Assembly (NCBI GenBank): GCA_035392025.1
Contig: DAOPMC010000018.1
Coordinates: 1-27,036 of the forward strand
DNA from: DAOPMC01 sp035392025
Lineage (GTDB): Bacteria > Bacillota_I > Bacilli_A > RF39 > UBA660
Direction of reading: 5' to 3'
DNA: 27,036 nt
The notes under the pieces are model-generated. The model was given only the letters and a program-made list of their open reading frames with translations. It was not told where the DNA came from and did not search any database. This document shows, piece by piece, positions 1 through 7,633 of the stretch; position 1 is the stretch's first letter; every line of letters starts with the position of its first letter. Made by a program: the position numbers and the translations under genes.

Positions 1-138
1 AGTTGGGACATTTTCCCGGAATAACACCTAAGACATTATCATAGATTAATCATAGTGAAAGCTAATACTAGATATTAAAATATCTTTTAATTTAGGCTTA
101 TTTAAGTTATAATTACATTAGAATAAAGGGTGATAGTA

Positions 139-1689
139 ATGATATTTAGGAAACCATATGCAGTACTTATTAAATTTTTTAAACCACTTAACTTCATGAT
201 AACAGTACTTTTGGTTTATGTATCATTAAAATTTTATAGTGTTTATAACTTTCTAAGTCAGTATGTTAAAACAGGTTATTATAACTTTGTTGCAGACTTA
301 CCAAGTGTTTATATTAACTCTTTTATGTATCTAGCGATTATTATTAATTTAATTATAGTAGTGCTTATTCTTTTATTATTAACTATCAAAAAGAAGCCAA
401 CTATTTTATACTGGATAATATTTATTGTATCTATGGTTAGTTTCTTTTTCTTATTTAAACTTCATGGTAATCTAGCATTATTAGAATTAAATAATATAGA
501 AATAAGAAGTTTGATCATAACAAGAGATATTTCTGTGGTAATAGCAGTATTGGGAGTTTTGTTGGCATTTTGTACTTTTGCCAGGTCATTAGGATTTGAT
601 GTTAAGAGATTTGAATTTCAAAAAGATATTAAACAACTTAGAATAGAGGCTATGGATAATGAAGAGTTTGAAGTAGATATAGATATAGATAAAAATGATA
701 TAAAGACAAGATTTAAAAGATTCTTTAGAAAATTAAAATATTATATTGTTGAAAATAAAAAGATTTTATTAGTAATTGTTATAATAGGTTTAATAGTTGT
801 ATCATCTGGTATATATATTAATAAAGAAATAATAAATAAAGTATATAAAGAACAGGAAAGTATAGTTGCTGATGACATAGGATATAAAGTAATTAATACT
901 TATGTGACTACTAAAGACTATAAAGGGAATGATATATCAGATAATACATATGCTTATGTCATAGTGAAATTAGAGATATTAAATAATTCATCTAAAGCTA
1001 CAGGTATTGATATAGATAATGTACTTTTAACAATTAATAAAACTTCTTATAATGCGATTCTAACATCGTATGATAATTTTATTGATTTAGGGATAGGATA
1101 TGTAAGACAAAGTGTAAAATCTTTAAATAATGCTACATATATTATTACATTCAAAATAGATAAGTCTGATAAGTCTGATAAGATGTATTTAAAGTTATCA
1201 ACAACAACGGGGAAAAAGAAAGTAAAATTAGAACCAACTATCTTTAATGTAATAGCAACAAATGCTACATATTCTCTAAATGAAGAAATGAAAATGTCAT
1301 CATCAGTATTAAGAGATAGTACATTTAAAGTATTAGATTATGAAATAGGTGATAGTTTTAAATATACTATAGGTGAGCAAACTATTACGGTATTACCTAG
1401 AAATTTAAAAAGTAAAAGTACAGTATTGAGACTAAATTCAATTTTTGAACTATCTAGTGGTGTAAATATTAATGAAATTACAAATAAGCAGTTTATTAAT
1501 TATTTTATGAGCATACAATATATATTAGAAGGAAATAATATTCAAGTTGAAGTATCTGATTTAACACCAGCAGATCATAGTGAAAATTATACTTATTTAG
1601 AAGTACCTAATGATATAAAAAATGCGACTAAAATTAGTTTAATATTTGTCATAAGAGATCAAAAATATGTATATCAAATAAAGGGTTAA
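139..1689 (+). CDS. Polytopic membrane protein with extracytoplasmic domain, unknown function
   Basis: I do not recognise this 516-residue protein. Hydrophobic stretches near residues 16-35, 65-82, 90-106 and 130-148 predict four N-terminal membrane helices. A charged, acidic cytoplasmic linker (about 165-205, rich in D/E/K) follows, then a fifth helix (about 210-228), and a long C-terminal domain presumably outside the membrane. The part after residue 240 has alternating beta-strand patterns reminiscent of DUF4352-type immunoglobulin-like domains, but this is only a resemblance. A nine-base tandem duplication encodes a repeated Ser-Asp-Lys near residue 345. I chose ATG 139 over GTG 130 because GGGTG (128-132) then lies six bases upstream. 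A TATAAT at 108-113 with a weak -35 could drive it. The gene reads towards the OLE-type RNA but ends just before that RNA's own promoter. It is certainly coding; function is unknown. Confidence 0.8.
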   Translation: MIFRKPYAVLIKFFKPLNFMITVLLVYVSLKFYSVYNFLSQYVKTGYYNFVADLPSVYINSFMYLAIIINLIIVVLILLLLTIKKKPTILYWIIFIVSMVSFFFLFKLHGNLALLELNNIEIRSLIITRDISVVIAVLGVLLAFCTFARSLGFDVKRFEFQKDIKQLRIEAMDNEEFEVDIDIDKNDIKTRFKRFFRKLKYYIVENKKILLVIVIIGLIVVSSGIYINKEIINKVYKEQESIVADDIGYKVINTYVTTKDYKGNDISDNTYAYVIVKLEILNNSSKATGIDIDNVLLTINKTSYNAILTSYDNFIDLGIGYVRQSVKSLNNATYIITFKIDKSDKSDKMYLKLSTTTGKKKVKLEPTIFNVIATNATYSLNEEMKMSSSVLRDSTFKVLDYEIGDSFKYTIGEQTITVLPRNLKSKSTVLRLNSIFELSSGVNINEITNKQFINYFMSIQYILEGNNIQVEVSDLTPADHSENYTYLEVPNDIKNATKISLIFVIRDQKYVYQIKG

Positions 1690-1690
1690 T

Positions 1691-1719
1691 TTGCAAATAT
1701 TATGGTTTTGTGGTATAAT
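1691..1719 (+). promoter_or_regulatory. Sigma-A promoter of the OLE-type RNA
   Basis: TTGCAA (1691-1696) and TATAAT (1714-1719) are separated by exactly 17 bases, starting right after the stop of the upstream gene. Transcription would start near 1726. No ribosome binding site or long plus-strand reading frame follows for about 600 bases, as expected for a non-coding RNA gene. Confidence 0.85.
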
Positions 1720-1725
1720 GTATGT

Positions 1726-2310
1726 ATTTGATGAGTGGCACATTATTCTAGTCAGTAATTTATTGTGAAGACGGGCCTAAAAATTCGTTAATTAGCATAT
1801 CAATGAAGCTTTTGGTGTCTGCTTGAAACGCCCAGTTTTGGGTGGATGCTGAAAGAAAGAGGTTTTGGGCGATCATAATGGCATATGGCAAACGACCCAT
1901 CTTCTCGTGGAGACTTACTGTTGTATAGCAGCCTATACAGATAACTTGATGGACTATATACGAAGTAAGATAACCTATTGCGTGGCGAGATGCTGCGGAT
2001 AGTGTAGCTGGACTTGAGTGGTTTTCGGGAATTGTAGAACACCTAATTATTAGTTGGCCAATTAATATATTAGGATTGCTATATGAAACGTAAGCTGCAA
2101 AAGAGTATTAACAATAAAAAACTGGTGAGGAAAACTTCTAGGATGAAATTAATATGGGATTATGGTGCGTACTAAGTGGCGATCAAGCTATAGAATGAGT
2201 GATCATCTATCCAACCTTTTAAAAGGGAACTGCTTTTTGGTAACGGAAAGTAAGATTGGGGGAAATCCTGCTTGACCTAAGGCGTAAAGTTTACTGTATT
2301 AATAGCCATT
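1726..2310 (+). ncRNA. ole: Large structured non-coding RNA, OLE family
   Basis: A roughly 580-base stretch has no plausible plus-strand gene, clearly higher G+C than the genes around it, and its own consensus promoter. It contains many short self-complementary pieces, for example CCCAGTTTTGGG and CCTTTTAAAAGG (about 2216-2227). Blocks that look like conserved RNA motifs include GAAGACGGGCCT near 1767, GGCAAACGACCC near 1888, ACGGAAAGTAAG near 2242 and GACCTAAGGCGTAAAG near 2275. OLE RNAs (ornate, large, extremophilic) are about 600 nt, occur in extremophilic and anaerobic Bacillota, form a membrane-bound ribonucleoprotein, and are normally followed directly by the gene for their membrane partner OapA. 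Length, position and the OapA-like downstream gene all match, and the combination argues against RNase P RNA, tmRNA, ROOL or GOLLD. The ends are approximate: the 5' end comes from the promoter, and the 3' end may be processed from a transcript running into oapA. Confidence 0.8.
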
Positions 2311-2332
2311 TCATTTTTTTTTGGAGGTATAT

Positions 2333-2881
2333 ATGCCGAAAGGTATAAAGAAAAAAACATTAATAGATAAATCATGGGTATTTAAAATAATTTTATTTAC
2401 CTTCATAACATCAATGATATTTTCATATGGATCAGATATTATTATATCGAAATCAGGAATAATAGTTAGTATATTTGTATTATTATTATTTATATTTTTA
2501 GGAATTATATTTGATATTATAGGCATTGCCGTTACAGCATCTGATGAAAAAACATTTCACTCAATGGCATCTAAAAGAGTAAAAGGTGCAAAACTAGCAA
2601 TAAGACTAAAACAATCATCACCTAAAGTATCTAATTTCTGTAATGATGTTGTTGGAGATATATGCGGAATTGTAAGTGGTAGTGCTGGTGCAACAATAGC
2701 AGTTGTATTATCAAGTAAGTATAAAATAGATATTTCATTAGTAGTATTGATAATGACAAGCTTAATTGCCTCCTTAACTATAGGCGGTAAAGCCTTAGGG
2801 AAAGGTTATGCAGTAAAGAAAAGTAATGAAATTCATCTTAGATTTGCACAGATGTTGTCAATATTTGTAAAAGATAAATAA
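2333..2881 (+). CDS. oapA: OLE-associated membrane protein OapA
   Basis: The 182-residue protein has an N-terminal hydrophobic pair (about residues 18-38 and 42-65). A strongly patterned middle section follows, with DIIGIAVTASDE, the FHSMASKRV stretch and NDVVGDICGIVSG, and then more membrane helices near 95-120 and 128-150. This matches my memory of the OapA family, often annotated as a CorB/CNNM-like Mg2+ and Co2+ transporter fragment. Family knowledge: OapA binds OLE RNA at the membrane and affects magnesium and stress physiology in Bacillus halodurans. ATG 2333 is preferred over the upstream TTG 2321 because GGAGGT (2323-2328) only makes sense as its ribosome binding site. It lies directly behind the OLE-type RNA and is probably on the same transcript, which ends at the terminator overlapping its stop codon. 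It could be another small CNNM-related protein, but the RNA neighbour makes OapA much more likely. Confidence 0.85.
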   Translation: MPKGIKKKTLIDKSWVFKIILFTFITSMIFSYGSDIIISKSGIIVSIFVLLLFIFLGIIFDIIGIAVTASDEKTFHSMASKRVKGAKLAIRLKQSSPKVSNFCNDVVGDICGIVSGSAGATIAVVLSSKYKIDISLVVLIMTSLIASLTIGGKALGKGYAVKKSNEIHLRFAQMLSIFVKDK

Positions 2882-2907
2882 CAAGAATTAGTATTCTTGT
2901 TTTTTGT
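2881..2907 (+). terminator. Intrinsic terminator of the OLE RNA-oapA unit
   Basis: A perfect eight-base-pair stem, ACAAGAAT (2881-2888) with ATTCTTGT (2893-2900) and a TAGT loop, is followed by a T-rich run. The stem begins on the last base of the oapA stop codon. Confidence 0.85.
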
Positions 2908-2950
2908 TTGATGAATGTGATATGATAATATATAAGGATATGGTGATAAT

Positions 2951-4048
2951 ATGAAGAAGGTTTTCAATAAATTTTTGATTATTATAGCAGTATTAGCAAT
3001 AATAGTAGGATCTATTTTATTGTGGAATAAATATTTAACAGAAGAATATGATACAAGCATAAAAGTATCAAATATTACAAACTATGTTAAATATCATAAA
3101 AATAACAAGGATGCAAATATCAATGAAGTTATAGCAATAGTAAATAAAATAAAAGATGCAACGGACATTGAATATTCTAATCAAATAGTAGTATTCTTAA
3201 AAGCAAATAATTATGTATCTGGCAATTTGACGAGATATTTAAGTTACCAAAAAGATAATTTGGAAGCACCAATTAATGAAATTATTCAATTGGTAAATGC
3301 TAATATTGATACATTAGATATTAAATATTCTCCAAATATCACAAAATTAATGAGTGATAAATATTTTATTAAGGAAAACTTAGAAAGATATTTAAAATTA
3401 TATAAAGATGATATTCGCAGTACAATAGAGCTAGTAAATGCAGGTGCTGATCAAGATTTTTATACTAATATTAAAGATACAGATATTCTAAAAAAAAGAA
3501 CTTATGTTAGTAAATAAGTTTAATCAATTGGAAAGTGACCATATTCCAGAAAAATTAGTAACGGTTGCATCTCAATATGGAGATGGTATCAAATTAGATT
3601 CTACTGCCTATGCAATGTTTATAAAAATGGCAGAAAAAGCAGAAGAACAAGGCTTAATAATTAAGATTCATTCTGGATATAGAAGTTATATAGAACAAAA
3701 AACATTTATGATAATGGAGTGAAATATAATGGCATCAGTCACACAGATTTAGTGTCAGCAAGGCCAGGGAATTCAGAGCATCAAACAGGACTTGCAATGG
3801 ATTTAAAGGATAATACTTCGGTATATACTAAATTTGGCACTACTGCATCTGGGAAATGGGTATATGAAAATGCTCACTTATATGGTTTTATTCAAAGATA
3901 TCAGGATGGGAAGACTAATATAACAGGGTATAATTATGAATCATGGCATTATCGTTATGTTGGAGTAGAAGTAGCAACATATATTTATGAAAATAATATA
4001 ACGTTTGATGAATATTATGAATATTTTATTTTAAACAAGGAGGCATAA
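2951..4048 (+). pseudogene. VanY/DdcY-like D,D-carboxypeptidase (peptidase M15B), broken by two frameshifts
   Basis: Three overlapping frames (2951-3517, 3504-3722, 3719-4048) together encode one M15B D-alanyl-D-alanine carboxypeptidase, which would trim the peptidoglycan stem peptide outside the cell. Fragment one holds an N-terminal membrane anchor (residues 5-25) and about three 45-50-residue repeats ending in NL-RYL-type motifs. Fragment two holds LVNKFNQL and SGYRSY. Fragment three holds the zinc site, SEHQTGLAMD (His and Asp ligands) and WHYRYVG (third His). The first break is one extra A in the A8 run at 3489-3496: with seven A's the reading continues ILKKELMLVNKF. The second is one missing T at 3705-3707: with four T's it reads TFYDNGVKYNG. 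Both are in homopolymers, so sequencing error and real decay are both possible. The last codons overlap the nifJ ribosome binding site. Confidence 0.85.
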
Positions 4049-4049
4049 G

Positions 4050-7000
4050 ATGAAAAAACAAATAATGGATGGGAATGAAGCTTGTAGTTATGTAGCATAT
4101 AATTTTAGTGAGGTGGCAGGAATATATCCAATAACACCAGCATCAACTATGGCAGAGTTAGTAGACAAATACGCTAAAGAAGGAAGAGAAAACTTTTTTG
4201 GGACAACAGTTAAAGTAGTTGAAATGCAAAGTGAAGCAGGAGCTATGGGAATGGTTCATGGTTCGCTTCAGGCAGGACTTTTGACAACCACATTTACAGC
4301 AAGCCAAGGGCTACTTTTAATGATTCCCAATATGTATAAAGTAGCAGGAGAAATGTTACCATGTGTTATAAATGTGGCAGCAAGAACTATTGCGACACAC
4401 GCACTATCAATTATGGGTGATCATAGTGATATATATGCTGTAAGACAAACGGGATTTGCCATGCTATCATCATCATCAGTCCAAGATGTTATGAATTTAA
4501 CAGCAGTAAGTTATTTATCCTCTATAGATGGATCTTTACCATTTATTAATTTCTTTGATGGATTTAGAACTAGTCATGAAATGAATAAAATAAATCTCAT
4601 TGATTTAGATAAAGTAAAAGAATTAATAAATTATAAAAAAATAGATAAATTTAGAAAAAGAGCACTAAATATTGATAATCCAGTAACTAGGGGAACTAAT
4701 CAAGGAGATAGCATCTTCTTTGAAAATACTGAAGCAAGAAATAAATATTATGAAAAATTACCAGATATTGTAAACAGCTATATGGAAAAAATAAATAGTA
4801 TTGCAAATACAACATATAAACCATTTAATTACTATGGAGATAATAATGCAGATAGAATAATTATTGCAATGGGATCAGTAAATGAAACAATTAAAGAGAC
4901 AGTTGATTATTTAAATAGTAAAGGGGAGCATGTTGGTTTAATTGAAGTTCATCTATATCGACCATTTAGTATCAAGTATTTCTTAGATGTACTACCTAAA
5001 ACAGTAAAAAAGATTGCAGTTCTTGATAGAACTAAAGAACCTGGTAGTAATGGAGAACCATTATATTTAGATGTTGTTGAAACATTAAAAGGTCAAGATA
5101 TTGATATAATTGGAGGTAGATATGGTTTATCTAGTAAGAATACAACACCTAATGATATAGAAGCAGTATATGAATTTTTAAATAATAGCAATAAGTTTAA
5201 TGGATTTACAATAGGCATTAATGATGATGTTACTAATTTATCTTTAAAAAGAACTGACTCAGTAATTAAAAAAGATGTTCATGAAATGCTAATTTATGGA
5301 TATGGTTCTGATGGAATGGTTACAGCATCTAAAGATATATTAAAAATAGTAGGTTTAGAAGAAGATAAATATGTTCAAGGATATTTTGAATATGATTCTA
5401 AAAAATCAGGTGGAGTAACTAAATCACATTTAAGATTCAGTAATAAAGAAATTAAAAGCCCATATTATGTCAATGATCCATACTTAGTAGTTTGTACTAA
5501 AGAATCATATTTAAAAAAATATAATATTTTAAAAAATATTAAAGAATCTGGTATTCTAATACTGAATATAGATGATGATATCAATAATATTTTAACTAAA
5601 GAAGATATTGAAATTATTAGAAATAAAAATATTAAATTATTTATAGTAGATGCCAATAAAATAAGTAGAGAAAATAATATTCCAAATAAAATAAGTATGA
5701 TTATGGAAGCTATTATATTTAAATGTAGTAATCTTCTAGATTTTAATATTGTTTTAGAGGATATAAAGACTCAAATAAATAAAAATTTTGCAAGAAAAGG
5801 TCAAGAAGTAATAGACAATAATATAAATGCTTTAAATATGGCAATAGATAATCTTAAAGAAGTAGATATTACTAAATTAATAAGTAATTTAAATAAAGAG
5901 ATAAGCGATGATACACTGTTTTCTAAATTAGAACATTTAGATGTTGATAAGATAAAAGTAAGTGATTTTGAAAATAGACCAGATGGGACATTTGCACCCG
6001 GGACATCTAAACTAGAAAAAAGAGATATAGCAACTATTGTACCTAATTATAATAAAGATAAGTGTGCTATGTGTAATTTATGTTCATTAGTATGTCCACA
6101 TGCTGTTATAAGGCCATTTCTGCTTGATTCTGATGAAATAAAAAATGCCCCTAAAGAAGTATTAGATGATCTAAAAGATTCAAAAATTGATGATAATTTG
6201 AAGTTTACAATAGGGATATCAATTAAAGATTGTACGGGTTGTTCATTATGTTCAAAAGTATGTCCTACAAAAGCACTTGAAATGGAAGAATTTAAAGACA
6301 AAGAAAATAAAAAATTAGAATATTTATTTAACAACGTTACAGATAAAGATGTAATGCCTAGAACTAGTATTAAAGGCAGTCAGTTTAAAAGCCCATACTT
6401 CGAATTTTCTGGAGCTTGTGCTGGATGTGGAGAAACACCATATATTAAACTATTAACTCAATTATTCGGTGAAAATATGGTAGTAGCCAATGCTACAGGA
6501 TGTTCTTCTATTTATGGAGCATCACTCCCTAGTACGCCATATACAATTCCATGGATAAATTCTTTATTTGAAGATAATGCTGAATTTGGATTTGGTATTA
6601 AAGTGGCAGACAATACAATGAAAGATAAAATAAAAAAGATTATGCAAGATAATCTAGATAAAGTACATGATAAAAATAAAGAACTGTTTAAGGAATATTT
6701 AGGTGAATATGGTAAAGAAGTATCAAATAAAGTATATAATGACCTAGATTATGAAAATATTAAAGAGTTAGAACCACTAAAATCTTACATCAAAGAAAAA
6801 TCAGTATGGATAATAGGTGGAGATGGTTGGGCTTATGATATTGGTTTTGGAGGTATAGATCATGTTTTATCAATGAATGAAGATGTAAATATCTTAGTAC
6901 TTGATACTGAAGTTTATTCAAATACTGGTGGTCAATCATCAAAATCAACAAGAATGGGTGCAGTTGCGAAATTTGCAGCATCAGGTAAAAGAACACATAA

Positions 7001-7412
7001 GAAAGATTTGGCAACTATCGCTATGAATTATCCTAATACTTATGTAGCAACTATATCTTTAGGAGCAGATTATAATCAAACTATTAAAGCAATGGTAGAA
7101 GCAGAAAAACATAATGGGCCATCTATTATAATTGCCTATGCACCTTGTATAGCACATGGTATAAAACTTGGTATGCAAGATAGCAATGCTGAACAAAAAT
7201 TAGTAACTAAATCAGGGTATTTTCCATTATTTAGATATAGTCCTGAAGAAGACAAACTATATTTAGATAGTCAAGCAGATTATAATCTATATGATGAAAT
7301 ATATGAAAGAGAAAATAGATACAAAACTTCTGATAAAAGGTTATTTGATCAAAATAAAGAAGAAGCAATAAAAAGATATGAAAAATTAAAAGAACTAGCA
7401 GATAAAAACTAG
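4050..7412 (+). CDS. nifJ: Pyruvate:ferredoxin (flavodoxin) oxidoreductase
   Basis: This cytoplasmic enzyme oxidises pyruvate with CoA to acetyl-CoA and CO2 and passes electrons to ferredoxin or flavodoxin, the key step of anaerobic pyruvate fermentation. The 1120-residue single chain has the full domain order. The N-terminal pyruvate-binding domain has YPITPASTMAE near residue 28 and IATHALSIMGDHSD near 113. The gamma-type domain has YGYGSDGMVTASK near 415. Two 4Fe-4S clusters follow, CAMCNLCSLVCP near 671 and CTGCSLCSKVCP near 727. The C-terminal TPP domain has CAGCGETPY near 790, ATGCSS near 813, GGDGWAYDIGFGG near 922 and YSNTGGQSSKST near 954. It is slightly shorter than the usual 1170-1200 residues. 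ATG 4050 is preceded by AAGGAGG (4038-4044), which sits inside the end of the upstream carboxypeptidase frame, so translation may be coupled. No strong plus-strand terminator follows. Confidence 0.97.
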   Translation: MKKQIMDGNEACSYVAYNFSEVAGIYPITPASTMAELVDKYAKEGRENFFGTTVKVVEMQSEAGAMGMVHGSLQAGLLTTTFTASQGLLLMIPNMYKVAGEMLPCVINVAARTIATHALSIMGDHSDIYAVRQTGFAMLSSSSVQDVMNLTAVSYLSSIDGSLPFINFFDGFRTSHEMNKINLIDLDKVKELINYKKIDKFRKRALNIDNPVTRGTNQGDSIFFENTEARNKYYEKLPDIVNSYMEKINSIANTTYKPFNYYGDNNADRIIIAMGSVNETIKETVDYLNSKGEHVGLIEVHLYRPFSIKYFLDVLPKTVKKIAVLDRTKEPGSNGEPLYLDVVETLKGQDIDIIGGRYGLSSKNTTPNDIEAVYEFLNNSNKFNGFTIGINDDVTNLSLKRTDSVIKKDVHEMLIYGYGSDGMVTASKDILKIVGLEEDKYVQGYFEYDSKKSGGVTKSHLRFSNKEIKSPYYVNDPYLVVCTKESYLKKYNILKNIKESGILILNIDDDINNILTKEDIEIIRNKNIKLFIVDANKISRENNIPNKISMIMEAIIFKCSNLLDFNIVLEDIKTQINKNFARKGQEVIDNNINALNMAIDNLKEVDITKLISNLNKEISDDTLFSKLEHLDVDKIKVSDFENRPDGTFAPGTSKLEKRDIATIVPNYNKDKCAMCNLCSLVCPHAVIRPFLLDSDEIKNAPKEVLDDLKDSKIDDNLKFTIGISIKDCTGCSLCSKVCPTKALEMEEFKDKENKKLEYLFNNVTDKDVMPRTSIKGSQFKSPYFEFSGACAGCGETPYIKLLTQLFGENMVVANATGCSSIYGASLPSTPYTIPWINSLFEDNAEFGFGIKVADNTMKDKIKKIMQDNLDKVHDKNKELFKEYLGEYGKEVSNKVYNDLDYENIKELEPLKSYIKEKSVWIIGGDGWAYDIGFGGIDHVLSMNEDVNILVLDTEVYSNTGGQSSKSTRMGAVAKFAASGKRTHKKDLATIAMNYPNTYVATISLGADYNQTIKAMVEAEKHNGPSIIIAYAPCIAHGIKLGMQDSNAEQKLVTKSGYFPLFRYSPEEDKLYLDSQADYNLYDEIYERENRYKTSDKRLFDQNKEEAIKRYEKLKELADKN

Positions 7413-7424
7413 TTTTTTTTACAT

Positions 7425-7458
7425 AAAAAAGAAGTCGCCCCCCTGAAAGTGCGACTTC
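7425..7458 (-). terminator. Minus-strand intrinsic terminator
   Basis: GAAGTCGC (7431-7438) pairs with GCGACTTC (7451-7458). On the minus strand the stem is followed by six T's (A's at 7425-7430 on the plus strand); on the plus strand it is followed by AATAAAAAG. It is therefore built to stop leftward transcription, not nifJ. Confidence 0.75.
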
Positions 7459-7523
7459 AATAAAAAGAATAAAAAGGGGTTGGCTAGTGTGATACTAGCA
7501 ATCAATTCAAAATTTGAATTGAT
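7425..7523 (-). ncRNA. Predicted small RNA antisense to the nifJ-recG gap
   Basis: Read on the minus strand, a near-consensus promoter leads into about 100 bases with no reading frame that end in a textbook terminator. The predicted start (about 7523) coincides with the first base of a 10-bp hairpin with a three-base loop (7501-7523). Next come hairpin GCTAGT/ACTAGC (7483-7499), a pyrimidine-rich linker beginning CCAACCCC (7459-7482), and the terminator stem (7431-7458), whose loop carries TTTCAGGGGG. I do not recognise the RNA family. The G-rich loop is complementary to CCCCCTGAAA at 9739-9748 and, over nine bases, to 27023-27031, so a trans-acting RNA is possible. This is a prediction from sequence signals only. 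Confidence 0.6.
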
Positions 7524-7530
7524 GCTTTCT

Positions 7531-7559
7531 ATAATAATCAAAATAATGATAAAAGTCAA
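7531..7559 (-). promoter_or_regulatory. Leftward sigma-A promoter of the predicted small RNA
   Basis: On the minus strand TTGACT (7554-7559) and TATTAT (7531-7536) are separated by exactly 17 bases. No leftward protein gene follows, only the predicted small RNA. It lies back to back with the recG promoter. Confidence 0.7.
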
Positions 7560-7605
7560 CATAAATTTATACTTTTTTTAACTTTCATTTTTAGTACTTT
7601 TTTGG

Positions 7606-7624
7606 TATAATATGACACGAAGGA
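7606..7624 (+). promoter_or_regulatory. recG -10 box and ribosome binding site
   Basis: TATAAT at 7606-7611 is the only clear -10 before recG; the -35 region is weak. GAAGGA (7619-7624) is nine bases before ATG 7634, which decides that start over GTG 7628 and ATG 7637. Confidence 0.5.
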
Positions 7625-7633
7625 CAGGTGCTT

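Noticed and set aside
1..24. Seven sense codons followed by TAA in frame 1, possibly the end of an upstream gene
   Set aside because: Too short to support; the window edge leaves nothing to test it with.
1800..2042. An 80-residue minus-strand reading frame
   Set aside because: It has no ribosome binding site, lies inside the structured RNA block, and its composition is unlike the real proteins here.
1726..2310. RNase P RNA, tmRNA, ROOL or GOLLD as identity of the large RNA
   Set aside because: I see none of the RNase P or tmRNA hallmark segments, and ROOL/GOLLD lie in phage or tRNA contexts. The OapA-type gene directly downstream favours OLE.
7431..7458. Terminator for nifJ on the plus strand
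   Set aside because: The stem is followed by AATAAAAAG rightward, while the U-run lies on the leftward side, so it fits the minus strand better.
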